NCBI GenBank assembly: GCA_039817825.1
Contig: JBCBVA010000031.1
Span: 1 to 33,205 of the forward strand
Reading direction: 5' to 3'
DNA from: PCC-7336 sp039817825
Lineage (GTDB): Bacteria > Cyanobacteriota > Cyanobacteriia > Thermostichales > PCC-7336
DNA: 33,205 bases
Shown here: in pieces, positions 27,102 through 33,178 of the stretch
How the letters are laid out: each line of letters opens with the position of its first letter
How positions within the stretch are numbered: position 1 is the stretch's first letter
The notes under the pieces: generated by a model
Databases searched by the model: none
The model's input: only the letters and a program-made list of their open reading frames with translations
What the model was told of the DNA's origin: nothing
Position numbers and translations under genes: made by a program

Positions 27102-30100
27102 ATGATGGCGATCGCCAATCCCTTCAAACTCAGGTTGCGAAAGCTTTCCCTCCAACAAGCACTGGTGGCCCCCTTCCTGCTGCAAATTATCCTCGCCACC
27201 GGATTTGCTGGAGCCCTAGCGCTCTATAACGGCCAACGAGCGGTGCGATCGCTCGCCCTCGATCTCAGCTCCGAAGCCACAACCAATATCGAGAATCACC
27301 TGATTGATTTCGCCGATCAGCCCCATACGTTTTTACAGATCACGCAAGCGGCGATCGCCACCGGCCAGCTCGATATCAGCAATTTCGAAGCCCTGCAACG
27401 CTATTTCTATCGAGTCGTACGCTTAGAAGATTCCGTCCGTACGATGTACTACGGCGATGAAACCGGCCAATTCGTGCTGGTCACTCAGAACGAAGACGAT
27501 GCCCTCTCTTATCGCATCACCTCAGAAACCGCCCCCACCCGCGAAATTTACCAATTAGACGACAACGGCGAGCGACAAACTCTTTTGAGAACGGATATCT
27601 ACGATCCGCGAATGCGACCGTGGTACGAGTCTGCCAGAGCCAGCAACGGCCCCACCTGGTCTCCGATCTACTACTTTGCGGCTCAGCCGGTACGCGGCGT
27701 AACCCCCACGATCCCCATCCGCGACAGTAGCGGTCGGCTCGAAGGGGTATTGGCCGTGGATATCACCCTGTCGCAACTGAATGACTTCTTAACTGAATTA
27801 CAAATTGGCGAGCGGGGAGAAGCCATCATTCTAGAGCGCAGCGGCTCGGTGGTCGCCAGCTCCCAAGCAGACACGTTCCCACAGATTGCGGAGGGCGAAA
27901 CCCCCACTCCATTCTCGATATCCGACAGCAGCGACAGTTGTATGCAAGCGGTGGAGGACCATCTCCTCAATGAATTTGGCAGCTACGCGGCCATTGACAC
28001 CTTTCAAGGATTGATCCGCGACTCAGGCGGAGAGTCCTATTACGTTCAGGTTGACTCCATGAAAGGAGATCTGGGGCTGGATTGGCTCATGATCGTAGCC
28101 ATCCCCAGCTCCGATCTAACTGGTGCTCTCGGTCGCAGCATCCGAGACACCCTAGCTCTGTTTCTAGTCGCCCTAGTGCTGGCCATTGTGTTCGGCAACG
28201 CGACGGCCCGTTGGATGGCCCGCCCCATTCACGAACTCAGCTCTGTGGCACGGAAAATGGCAGTCGGTGGCCCGAATGCTCTAGACTTGGCCGTTCCTCA
28301 CAGCGCGATCGCGGAACTTGAAATTCTCTCCACATCGGTTGAAGGATTGGCCACACAGTTGCGCGGCACGATCGATCGCCTTGCCACCACTAATGTAGAA
28401 CTGGAGCACCGAGTGCAGCAGCGCACCGCTACTCTGGAAGCGGCAGAGCGGCACATGCGGGTGGTGTTCTCGGCCATGACCGAAGTGATTCTGATGTTCG
28501 ATCGCGACGGTCGCTATACCCACATCACCTCCAGCGATCCCTCCTCCCCCATCTCTCCTCCCGAAGAGCTATTGCGCATCCACCTCCAACATCTGATTGG
28601 GGACGATGATGGAGATCGCTGTTTGGCGGCTATCCAAGCTGCGATCGATCGCGACGAAACCACCGATCTGGAATACGAGTTGGAGATTGACGGACAACAG
28701 CGATGCTTTTCCGGGCGAATCTCCCCTGCTGGAGCCACCACCGCCCTGTTAGTGGCCCGCGATACCACCGAGCACAAGCATGCGGAAATAGCCCTACGGC
28801 AATCGGAAGAAAAATTCGCCGCCGCCTTTAAATCCAGTTCCAGCCCGGTGGCCATTGTGGCCGTGCGCTCCAGCAAATTCTTGGAGGTCAACGATAGCTT
28901 CCTAAGCATCTGCGGGTTCGAGCGGGAAGCGGCGATCGGGCGCACGGCTAAAGAGTTGGGATTGTGGCACCGCGATCTGACCCGAAGGGAGATTTTTAGG
29001 CGGCTGAAGACAGATGGTGTTGTCCGCAATCTGGAGGTGGAGTTCAAGCAGCGTTCTGGCGACACCCGCACTCTATTGCTGTCCGCGAACTTGATTGAAT
29101 TGTCCGGTGAGTTGTGCGTACTGTACGTGGGCAACGACATCACCGAACGCCAACAGACCCAGGACGCCCTGCAGCAGGCAGAAGCCAAATATCGCAGTAT
29201 TTTCGAGCAGGCGTTAGAGGGAATTTTCCAAGTCGCTCCCGAAGGGCAGCCGATCGGGGTTAATCCCGCATTGGCTGCCATGTATGGCTACGACAGCCCG
29301 GAGCAAATGATGGCATCGGTGGAAAACGTACACCAGCAGCTCTACGTTGACACTCTCCAAAGCCAACAGTTGTTGCAGCAATTGGCAACAGATTTTGCGG
29401 TGGAAGCTTACGAATCTGAGGTGCGTCACCGCGACGGCAATACGTTTTGGGTGAGTGAAAATTGGCGGGCCGTATTGGATAGCTCCGGCCAGCTTTTGTA
29501 CTATGTCGGCACGGTGGAAGACATCACAACCCGCAAGGTGATGGAGCAAGAGCTACGGTTCCACGCCTTCCACGATCCCTTAACTGGATTGCCCAATCGA
29601 TCGCTCTTTAACGATCGACTGGGACGGGCGATCGAACGGAGCAAGCGCCGCCTCAGCGAGCAATATGCTGTTCTGTTCCTCGATCTGGATCGATTTAAGT
29701 CGGTGAACGATACTCTCGGTCACGCCGCAGGGGATCGACTGTTGCGCACCATCGCTCAGCGATTGCAGCAGTGCGTTCGCTCGGGGGATACAGTCTCTCG
29801 GCTGGGGGGGGACGAATTTACGATTTTGCTGGACGACTTGGATGCTACCGTCAGCATCCAGCAAACTGCCGAGCGCATTCTCACGGCAGCGATGGAGCCC
29901 GTCGCGATTGGTGATCGCCAACTCTCCACCAGCACCAGCATTGGCATCGCGATCGGCAATCCAAGGTACAACTCTCCAGCCGAGATTTTGCGAGATGCAG
30001 ATGCCGCCATGTACGCAGCGAAAACGGGTGGCCGCAATCGCTACGAAATCTTCGATCGCACCAAGCATCGATTTGCCCGGCCGCAAGATCGAGTCGCTCA

Positions 30101-30131
30101 CTCTGCAATAACCCACCAGCAATTCCACTAA
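27102..30131 (+). CDS. Cache-HAMP-PAS3-GGDEF diguanylate cyclase
   Basis: A 1009-residue membrane sensor that would make cyclic di-GMP from two GTP. The first membrane helix is at residues about 17-40 (ALVAPFLLQIILATGFAGALALY). A large periplasmic dCache-type sensor domain follows (about 41-345), including DPRMRPWYESARA and VRGVTPTIPIRDSSGRLEGVLAVDITLSQLNDFL. A second helix (about 348-365) leads to HAMP (RWMARPIHELSSVARKMAVGG). Three PAS domains follow (about 445-560, 565-690 and 690-815), the third ending VGTVEDITTRKVME. The C-terminal cyclase carries the intact active-site GGDEF at 902-906 and an RSGD inhibitory site at 893-896, so product feedback is expected. There is no EAL domain. It is likely to link an extracellular ligand to adhesion or motility; pilus genes lie at the other end of the window. 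Confidence 0.92.
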   Translation: MMAIANPFKLRLRKLSLQQALVAPFLLQIILATGFAGALALYNGQRAVRSLALDLSSEATTNIENHLIDFADQPHTFLQITQAAIATGQLDISNFEALQRYFYRVVRLEDSVRTMYYGDETGQFVLVTQNEDDALSYRITSETAPTREIYQLDDNGERQTLLRTDIYDPRMRPWYESARASNGPTWSPIYYFAAQPVRGVTPTIPIRDSSGRLEGVLAVDITLSQLNDFLTELQIGERGEAIILERSGSVVASSQADTFPQIAEGETPTPFSISDSSDSCMQAVEDHLLNEFGSYAAIDTFQGLIRDSGGESYYVQVDSMKGDLGLDWLMIVAIPSSDLTGALGRSIRDTLALFLVALVLAIVFGNATARWMARPIHELSSVARKMAVGGPNALDLAVPHSAIAELEILSTSVEGLATQLRGTIDRLATTNVELEHRVQQRTATLEAAERHMRVVFSAMTEVILMFDRDGRYTHITSSDPSSPISPPEELLRIHLQHLIGDDDGDRCLAAIQAAIDRDETTDLEYELEIDGQQRCFSGRISPAGATTALLVARDTTEHKHAEIALRQSEEKFAAAFKSSSSPVAIVAVRSSKFLEVNDSFLSICGFEREAAIGRTAKELGLWHRDLTRREIFRRLKTDGVVRNLEVEFKQRSGDTRTLLLSANLIELSGELCVLYVGNDITERQQTQDALQQAEAKYRSIFEQALEGIFQVAPEGQPIGVNPALAAMYGYDSPEQMMASVENVHQQLYVDTLQSQQLLQQLATDFAVEAYESEVRHRDGNTFWVSENWRAVLDSSGQLLYYVGTVEDITTRKVMEQELRFHAFHDPLTGLPNRSLFNDRLGRAIERSKRRLSEQYAVLFLDLDRFKSVNDTLGHAAGDRLLRTIAQRLQQCVRSGDTVSRLGGDEFTILLDDLDATVSIQQTAERILTAAMEPVAIGDRQLSTSTSIGIAIGNPRYNSPAEILRDADAAMYAAKTGGRNRYEIFDRTKHRFARPQDRVAHSAITHQQFH

Positions 30132-30135
30132 CAAA

Positions 30136-30154
30136 GTTAGGGGGTCCCCCTAAC
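30136..30154 (+). terminator. Palindrome after the diguanylate cyclase gene
   Basis: A perfect 19-nt palindrome, GTTAGGGGG-T-CCCCCTAAC, lies 4 nt after the stop codon. It is probably a transcription end for the cyclase, although there is no T-run. It also separates the cyclase from the tRNA-like array. Confidence 0.5.
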
Positions 30155-30302
30155 TTCACACCTCCTCCCTAACTCACATCTCTTATCCAATCTGCATTTA
30201 CAGGCTTTTGAGCCACAGTCGAATAGGGGTACAAGTCGCTCGTAATCTTGGGATGTCGATGAGGGACGGGCGGCACAAGCCAAACACACCAAATCGCAAT
30301 CT

Positions 30303-30433
30303 GTAGCCGGTAGCTCAGTTGGTAGAGCAGCAGTCTAGAGCCTTATTCAATCCTTTATCCCTATGGGGTCGAAGAGTGAGGATTATCGTTAGGAACTGCG
30401 TGCGGAGGTTCAAATCCTTTCCGGTTACCCCCA
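30303..30433 (+). ncRNA. tRNA-like Y RNA, element 1
   Basis: The acceptor stem TAGCCGG (30304-30310) pairs with CCGGTTA (30421-30427), with a further G30303-C30428 pair. The D-arm is GCTC...GAGC (30313-30328). The T-arm is GGAGG-TTCAAAT-CCTTT (30404-30420) with a canonical T-loop. The 3' end reads CCCCCA. In place of an anticodon loop, GCAGT (30330-30334) pairs with ACTGC (30395-30399) and encloses a second module. There CCTTATTC (30341-30348) pairs over 8 bp with GAGTGAGG (30374-30381), capped by a hairpin ATCCC-TAT-GGGGT (30357-30369). The 3' strand is preceded by GTCGA and followed by ATTATCG. CGA and TTATC are 10 nt apart, as in human Y1. No anticodon can be placed. It is read as a Ro60-binding Y RNA with a tRNA shell. 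Confidence 0.85.
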
Positions 30434-30437
30434 GCAT

Positions 30438-30537
30438 GGGCGGGTCTTCCCCTTTGTTCACTACTGACCCGAAAGGGACGCCGAATGAAGGTTATCGGTA
30501 GTTGGAAGGCGGGGTTCAAATCCCCTCTCGTCCACCA
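30438..30537 (+). ncRNA. tRNA-like Y RNA, element 2 (no D-arm)
   Basis: It starts only 4 nt after element 1. The acceptor GGGCGGG (30438-30444) pairs with CTCGTCC (30527-30533); discriminator A and encoded CCA follow (30534-30537). The T-arm GGGG-TTCAAAT-CCCC is at 30511-30525. There is no D-arm: the acceptor is followed directly by CTTCC (30446-30450), which pairs with GGAAG (30504-30508). The inner module has a perfect 9-bp helix CCTTTGTTC (30451-30459) with GAATGAAGG (30483-30491), capped by CCC-GAAA-GGG (30468-30477), a GNRA tetraloop. The 3' strand carries CCGA before and TTATCGG after, the proposed Ro60 recognition sequence. The absence of the D-arm makes tRNA function impossible. Confidence 0.82.
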
Positions 30538-30550
30538 GAGATAGTTTCTT

Positions 30551-30675
30551 GAGCGGATAGTTTAATCGGCAGAACGCCTATCCCCTTTTTCACCCATTTA
30601 CCCGCAAGGGTCGCCGAATCAGGGTTATCGCCTGTCAAGCGGGTGGTGAGGGTTCGAATCCCTCTCCGTTCACCA
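30551..30675 (+). ncRNA. tRNA-like Y RNA, element 3 (tRNA-Asp-like)
   Basis: The acceptor GAGCGGA (30551-30557) pairs with TCCGTTC (30665-30671), then A and encoded CCA (30672-30675). The D-arm is GTTT...GAAC (30560-30575). The T-arm is a perfect GAGGG-TTCGAAT-CCCTC (30648-30664). The inserted module has a hairpin ACCC-GCAA-GGGT (30600-30611), then CCGA, and GAATCAGGG (30616-30624), which pairs imperfectly with 30583-30591 (7 of 9), then TTATCG. After it comes CTGTCAA-GCGGG (30632-30643), like the loop (anticodon GUC) and 3' stem of tRNA-Asp. Its normal 5' stem partner is not in place. This suggests derivation from a tRNA-Asp gene by insertion into the anticodon arm. Confidence 0.82.
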
Positions 30676-30706
30676 GATATCTCACCAAGATCTCAAAACA
30701 AAATAT

Positions 30707-30811
30707 GGGCGGGTAGCTCAAGTGGTAGAGCACCCCCTCGTTCACTCTTTACCTCATGGGTCGACGAACGAGGGTTATCGGTCAGGAGTTCGAATCTCTT
30801 CCCGTCCACCA
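30707..30811 (+). ncRNA. tRNA-like Y RNA, element 4
   Basis: The acceptor GGGCGGG (30707-30713) pairs with CCCGTCC (30801-30807); A and encoded CCA follow (30808-30811). The D-arm is GCTC...GAGC (30716-30731) and the T-arm AGGAG-TTCGAAT-CTCTT (30784-30800). The inner module is the most regular of the set. CCCTCGTTC (30735-30743) pairs perfectly with GAACGAGGG (30766-30774), capped by ACCT-CAT-GGGT (30751-30761). Below it, ACC (30732-30734) pairs with GGT (30780-30782), so TTATC (30775-30779) is left as a 5-nt bulge at the base. CGA precedes the 3' strand. The whole anticodon arm has been replaced by this module. Confidence 0.85.
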
Positions 30812-30822
30812 AAGTTTAGTTT

Positions 30823-30943
30823 GCCCCCTAAATCCCCCATGAATGGGGGACTTGAAGACCAGACTCTGGCTGGTTACTTGAAAAATCAGGGGCAATAGAT
30901 GGTACCTCTCACAAGTCCCCTGCAGGCGGGGGATTTAGGGGGC
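30823..30943. repeat. MITE-like inverted repeat inside the Y RNA array
   Basis: GCCCCCTAAATCCCCC (30823-30838) is matched perfectly in inverted orientation at 30928-30943, giving a unit of 121 bp. Inner hairpins flank each end (CCCCC-ATGAAT-GGGGG and a second near 30914-30932). There is no coding capacity. It resembles the small non-autonomous palindromic repeats common in cyanobacterial genomes. It separates element 4 from element 5, so it was probably inserted into an older, tighter array. Confidence 0.7.
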
Positions 30944-30963
30944 CGCCAATCGACATCACATAT

Positions 30964-31088
30964 GGAGTCGGTAGCTCAAACGGTAGAGCGCACTGATTGC
31001 CCGCAAGGGCCGAAGGACTCAAGGTTATCGCTTTTAACGATCCCCCCTTTTGTCCATCGAGATACGGGTTCGATTCCCGTCCGTCTCC
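30964..31088 (+). ncRNA. tRNA-like Y RNA, element 5 (divergent)
   Basis: The acceptor GGAGTCGG (30964-30971) pairs with CCGTCTCC (31081-31088) except one U-U. The D-arm is GCTC...GAGC (30974-30989) and the T-arm a perfect ACGGG-TTCGATT-CCCGT (31064-31080). No CCA is encoded. The inserted module begins with GCCC-GCAA-GGGC (30999-31010), a GNRA hairpin, then CGA, then GGACTCAAGG (31015-31024) and TTATCG. Here the helix partner lies downstream, CCTTTTGTCC (31046-31055), pairing 8 of 10 with a 2x2 internal loop. This encloses a small stem ATCG (31027-31030) with CGAT (31038-31041). That strand order is the one seen in classical Y RNAs, unlike elements 1-4. It ends 54 nt before the Ro60 gene. Confidence 0.8.
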
Positions 31089-31090
31089 CT

Positions 31091-31104
31091 TCCCCGTTTG
31101 GGGA
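31091..31104 (+). other. Short hairpin between element 5 and the Ro60 gene
   Basis: TCCCC (31091-31095) pairs with GGGGA (31100-31104) around a GTTT loop. Lacking a T-run, it is not a good terminator. It might act as an attenuator or processing stem separating the last RNA from the mRNA. Confidence 0.35.
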
Positions 31105-31142
31105 CATCGTTCGTTTATCCCATCAGGGACGGAGAAGAAAAG

Positions 31143-32744
31143 ATGTCATATAAGTTTTTCACCTCGGCGACTAAAACTCCTCAACATCAACCAATTCCCG
31201 GTCGAGAGCAGGAGATGGTACGAGGTCGGTCGGGCGGCTACATGTTTGACCCTGGGCCATGGGCGATGCTGACTCGTTGCTTGCTGATCGGTACGGCGCA
31301 AAGTACCTATTACGCCGACAAGCATGATTTGACGGGTGACTTTACCGATACGGTCTTGGCTTGTGTGGATCAAGATCCTGCCCGAACTGCCAGCGAGATT
31401 GTCTCCGCTAGCGACGGTCGTTCCATCAACAACAGCACCCCCATCTACGCTTTGGTGTTGCTGTCTATGGGGGATTCCCATGCCGCCAAACAGGCATTTA
31501 TGGAGATCTTCCCCAAGGTGGTGCGCACCGGCAGTCATTTTTACGAGTGGTTGAACTACACCAAGTCCGTGCGCGGTTTGGGCAAGGTGGTGCGGGAATG
31601 CGGCAAGGGGTGGTTGTCGAACCCGGATGTGAAGCGGTTGACCTATCAGTTGTTGAAGTACCAGCAACGGCATGGGTTTAGCAATCGCGATGCCTTGCGG
31701 TTGTTCCACGTTAAGCCAGAGACGGAAGCTCACCAAGAGCTGTACGACTGGGTGGTAAATGGGTGGGATGAGTTGCCCGCTCAGGTGCCCGATGGCCCGA
31801 TCGCTCAGGTGTGGTGGTACGAGTGGTTGAAGCGCAATCCTGAAAGTGCTTGCATGGCTATTTCTGAAGGCCGATTGACCCACGAAATGGTGGTTCCGAT
31901 CGCCAAGATGGATGTCAACGCTTGGCAGTTGTTGTTTGAAGATATGCCGATTGGGGCGCTGTTGCGTAATTTGGGGTCTTTGACCGAAATTGGCGTGTTG
32001 CAGGTTCACAAATCTAAGAACCTGAAGCGGGTGGCGAAGGTGTTGACCAGTCGCGATCGCTTGCGCAAGGGACGGATTCATCCGATTGATGTGTTGAAGG
32101 CCTTGAAGACTTACCGGTCTGGGGGACGTGCCGGTCGCAGCAAGAAGACGTGGGAACCGATTCCTCGCATTTGCGACATTTTGGAGAAGGCTCTGGAGTT
32201 GTCGTTTGAGACGGTGAAGCCTACGGGCAAGACGTTCTTGCATGCGGTGGATATATCCGGCTCTATGGGGTGTTACTCTGGCGGGTCTATGAATCTGTCA
32301 TGTAGTGAGATTGCAACGACGATGGCGTTGGTGACGGCGAAGGCTGAGAAAAACTACGTTATTCGCGGATTCTCGACGGAGTTCAAGGATCTAGGGATTA
32401 CGGCTCGGGATAGTTTCCACTCTGCGTTGCAGAAGACCTCTAACCAGACGTTTGGGGGGACGGATGCGTCGGTGGCCTATGACTGGGCGATCGCCAAGCG
32501 GGTTTGGACAGATGTGTTTTGCTTCTGGACGGATAGCGAGTCTTGGGCGGGCAGGCGGCATCCCGCACAGGCGTTGGCGGAGTATCGCCGCAAGGTGAAT
32601 CCCGACGCTAAGGCGGTTTACGTATCGCTGGCTCCATACCGCATCTCTTTGGTCGATCCTCAAGATCCGTTGTCATGGGATTTCGCTGGGTTTGACCCCG
32701 GTGCTCCTCGGGCAATTCAGATGATTGCCAATGGGGAACTATAA
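31143..32744 (+). CDS. rsr: Ro60/TROVE-domain RNA-binding protein (Rsr)
   Basis: A 533-residue protein and the bacterial counterpart of Ro60, a ring of helical repeats that binds Y RNAs on its outside and the 3' ends of misfolded RNAs in its central hole. The TROVE part covers residues about 15-350 (for example RGRSGGYMFDPGPWAMLTRCLLIGTAQSTYYADK, near the N-terminus). The C-terminal von Willebrand A domain has a complete metal site: DISGS (D370, S372, S374), T440 (FGGTDAS) and D464 (FWTDSES). The length is normal. The start is ATG 31143 with GGAG at 31131-31134, 8 nt spacing. The frame is open farther upstream, but that would run into element 5. The array of five Y RNA-like genes directly upstream on the same strand strongly supports the function. 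No RtcB or PNPase gene, known partners elsewhere, is in the window. Confidence 0.95.
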   Translation: MSYKFFTSATKTPQHQPIPGREQEMVRGRSGGYMFDPGPWAMLTRCLLIGTAQSTYYADKHDLTGDFTDTVLACVDQDPARTASEIVSASDGRSINNSTPIYALVLLSMGDSHAAKQAFMEIFPKVVRTGSHFYEWLNYTKSVRGLGKVVRECGKGWLSNPDVKRLTYQLLKYQQRHGFSNRDALRLFHVKPETEAHQELYDWVVNGWDELPAQVPDGPIAQVWWYEWLKRNPESACMAISEGRLTHEMVVPIAKMDVNAWQLLFEDMPIGALLRNLGSLTEIGVLQVHKSKNLKRVAKVLTSRDRLRKGRIHPIDVLKALKTYRSGGRAGRSKKTWEPIPRICDILEKALELSFETVKPTGKTFLHAVDISGSMGCYSGGSMNLSCSEIATTMALVTAKAEKNYVIRGFSTEFKDLGITARDSFHSALQKTSNQTFGGTDASVAYDWAIAKRVWTDVFCFWTDSESWAGRRHPAQALAEYRRKVNPDAKAVYVSLAPYRISLVDPQDPLSWDFAGFDPGAPRAIQMIANGEL

Positions 32745-32809
32745 CAGAAGTGGCTAGTATAAATCAAAACAAATACTAGCCATTCGAACAAAAATATCAA
32801 TACCCTAAA

Positions 32810-33115
32810 ATGGATAACGAACATAATCCAGAACCAATAGAATTGCCCGCTTCTGAAGCTTATTGCGGGTCAGGGGTCACAGCTATTGGAAACTTTCAGT
32901 CCTTTGCTTTTAATCATCTTTTTTCAGCCAATCATTTCACTGAACTTAGTCGTAAATGTGAGTATAAATTTCAGAATGAAAAAGATTCTGGAATGAGTAC
33001 TAGTGAACTATGCAAAAAGTATTTCTATCATCATAGATCCTATGTTATTTCATCTCTCCAGTTTCGGCAAATATCTCATTTATACTGGCTTCCCAGTATG
33101 CTATGGCAGAAATAA
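32810..33115 (+). CDS. Unknown small protein, probably truncated
   Basis: The ORF starts MDNEHNPEPIELPASEAYCGSG and continues FAFNHLFSANHFTELSRKCEY, a pattern I do not assign to a named family. It reads as coherent protein until about residue 82 (YHHRSYVISS, near 33055). From there the sequence enters the spacer of a 62-bp inverted repeat, so the last 20 residues (LQFRQISHLYWLPSMLWQK) are probably not the original C-terminus. The DNA is much more AT-rich than the rest of the window, suggesting recent arrival. It lies 65 nt after the Ro60 gene on the same strand; a functional link is unproven. Confidence 0.4.
   Translation: MDNEHNPEPIELPASEAYCGSGVTAIGNFQSFAFNHLFSANHFTELSRKCEYKFQNEKDSGMSTSELCKKYFYHHRSYVISSLQFRQISHLYWLPSMLWQK
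32896..32925 (+). repeat. 30-bp direct repeat, first copy
   Basis: These 30 bases are repeated exactly at 33176-33205, the last bases of the window, immediately after the right arm of the inverted repeat and overlapping it by a few bases. The sequence therefore folds back and then restarts at an upstream position. Confidence 0.95.
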
Positions 33116-33178
33116 TAGATGAAATAACATAGGATCTATGATGATAGAAATACTTTTTGCATAGTTCACTAGTACTCA
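32994..33178. repeat. 62-bp perfect inverted repeat
   Basis: Arms at 32994-33055 and 33117-33178 are exact reverse complements, separated by 61 bases. The left arm lies inside the small unknown ORF. The arms are AT-rich and contain no transposase or recognisable mobile-element end. Confidence 0.95.

Noticed and set aside
30303..31088. Five tRNA genes interrupted by introns
   Set aside because: Inserts are only about 40-60 nt, too short for group I introns, and bacteria lack the bulge-helix-bulge splicing system. Removing the insert does not restore a proper anticodon arm in elements 1, 2, 4 or 5, and element 2 has no D-arm. The shared CGA...UUAUCG sequence and the adjacent Ro60 gene fit Y RNAs better.
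31050..31142. Earlier in-frame start for the Ro60 protein
   Set aside because: It would begin inside element 5 and add residues with no TROVE similarity; ATG 31143 has a good GGAG.
30899..31153. 84-residue plus-strand ORF across the MITE and element 5
   Set aside because: Overlaps structured RNA and repeat sequence; composition is not protein-like.
31146..32243. 365-residue open frame on the minus strand inside the Ro60 gene
   Set aside because: Shadow of the rsr coding frame; Pro/His/Gln-rich low-quality composition and no domain.
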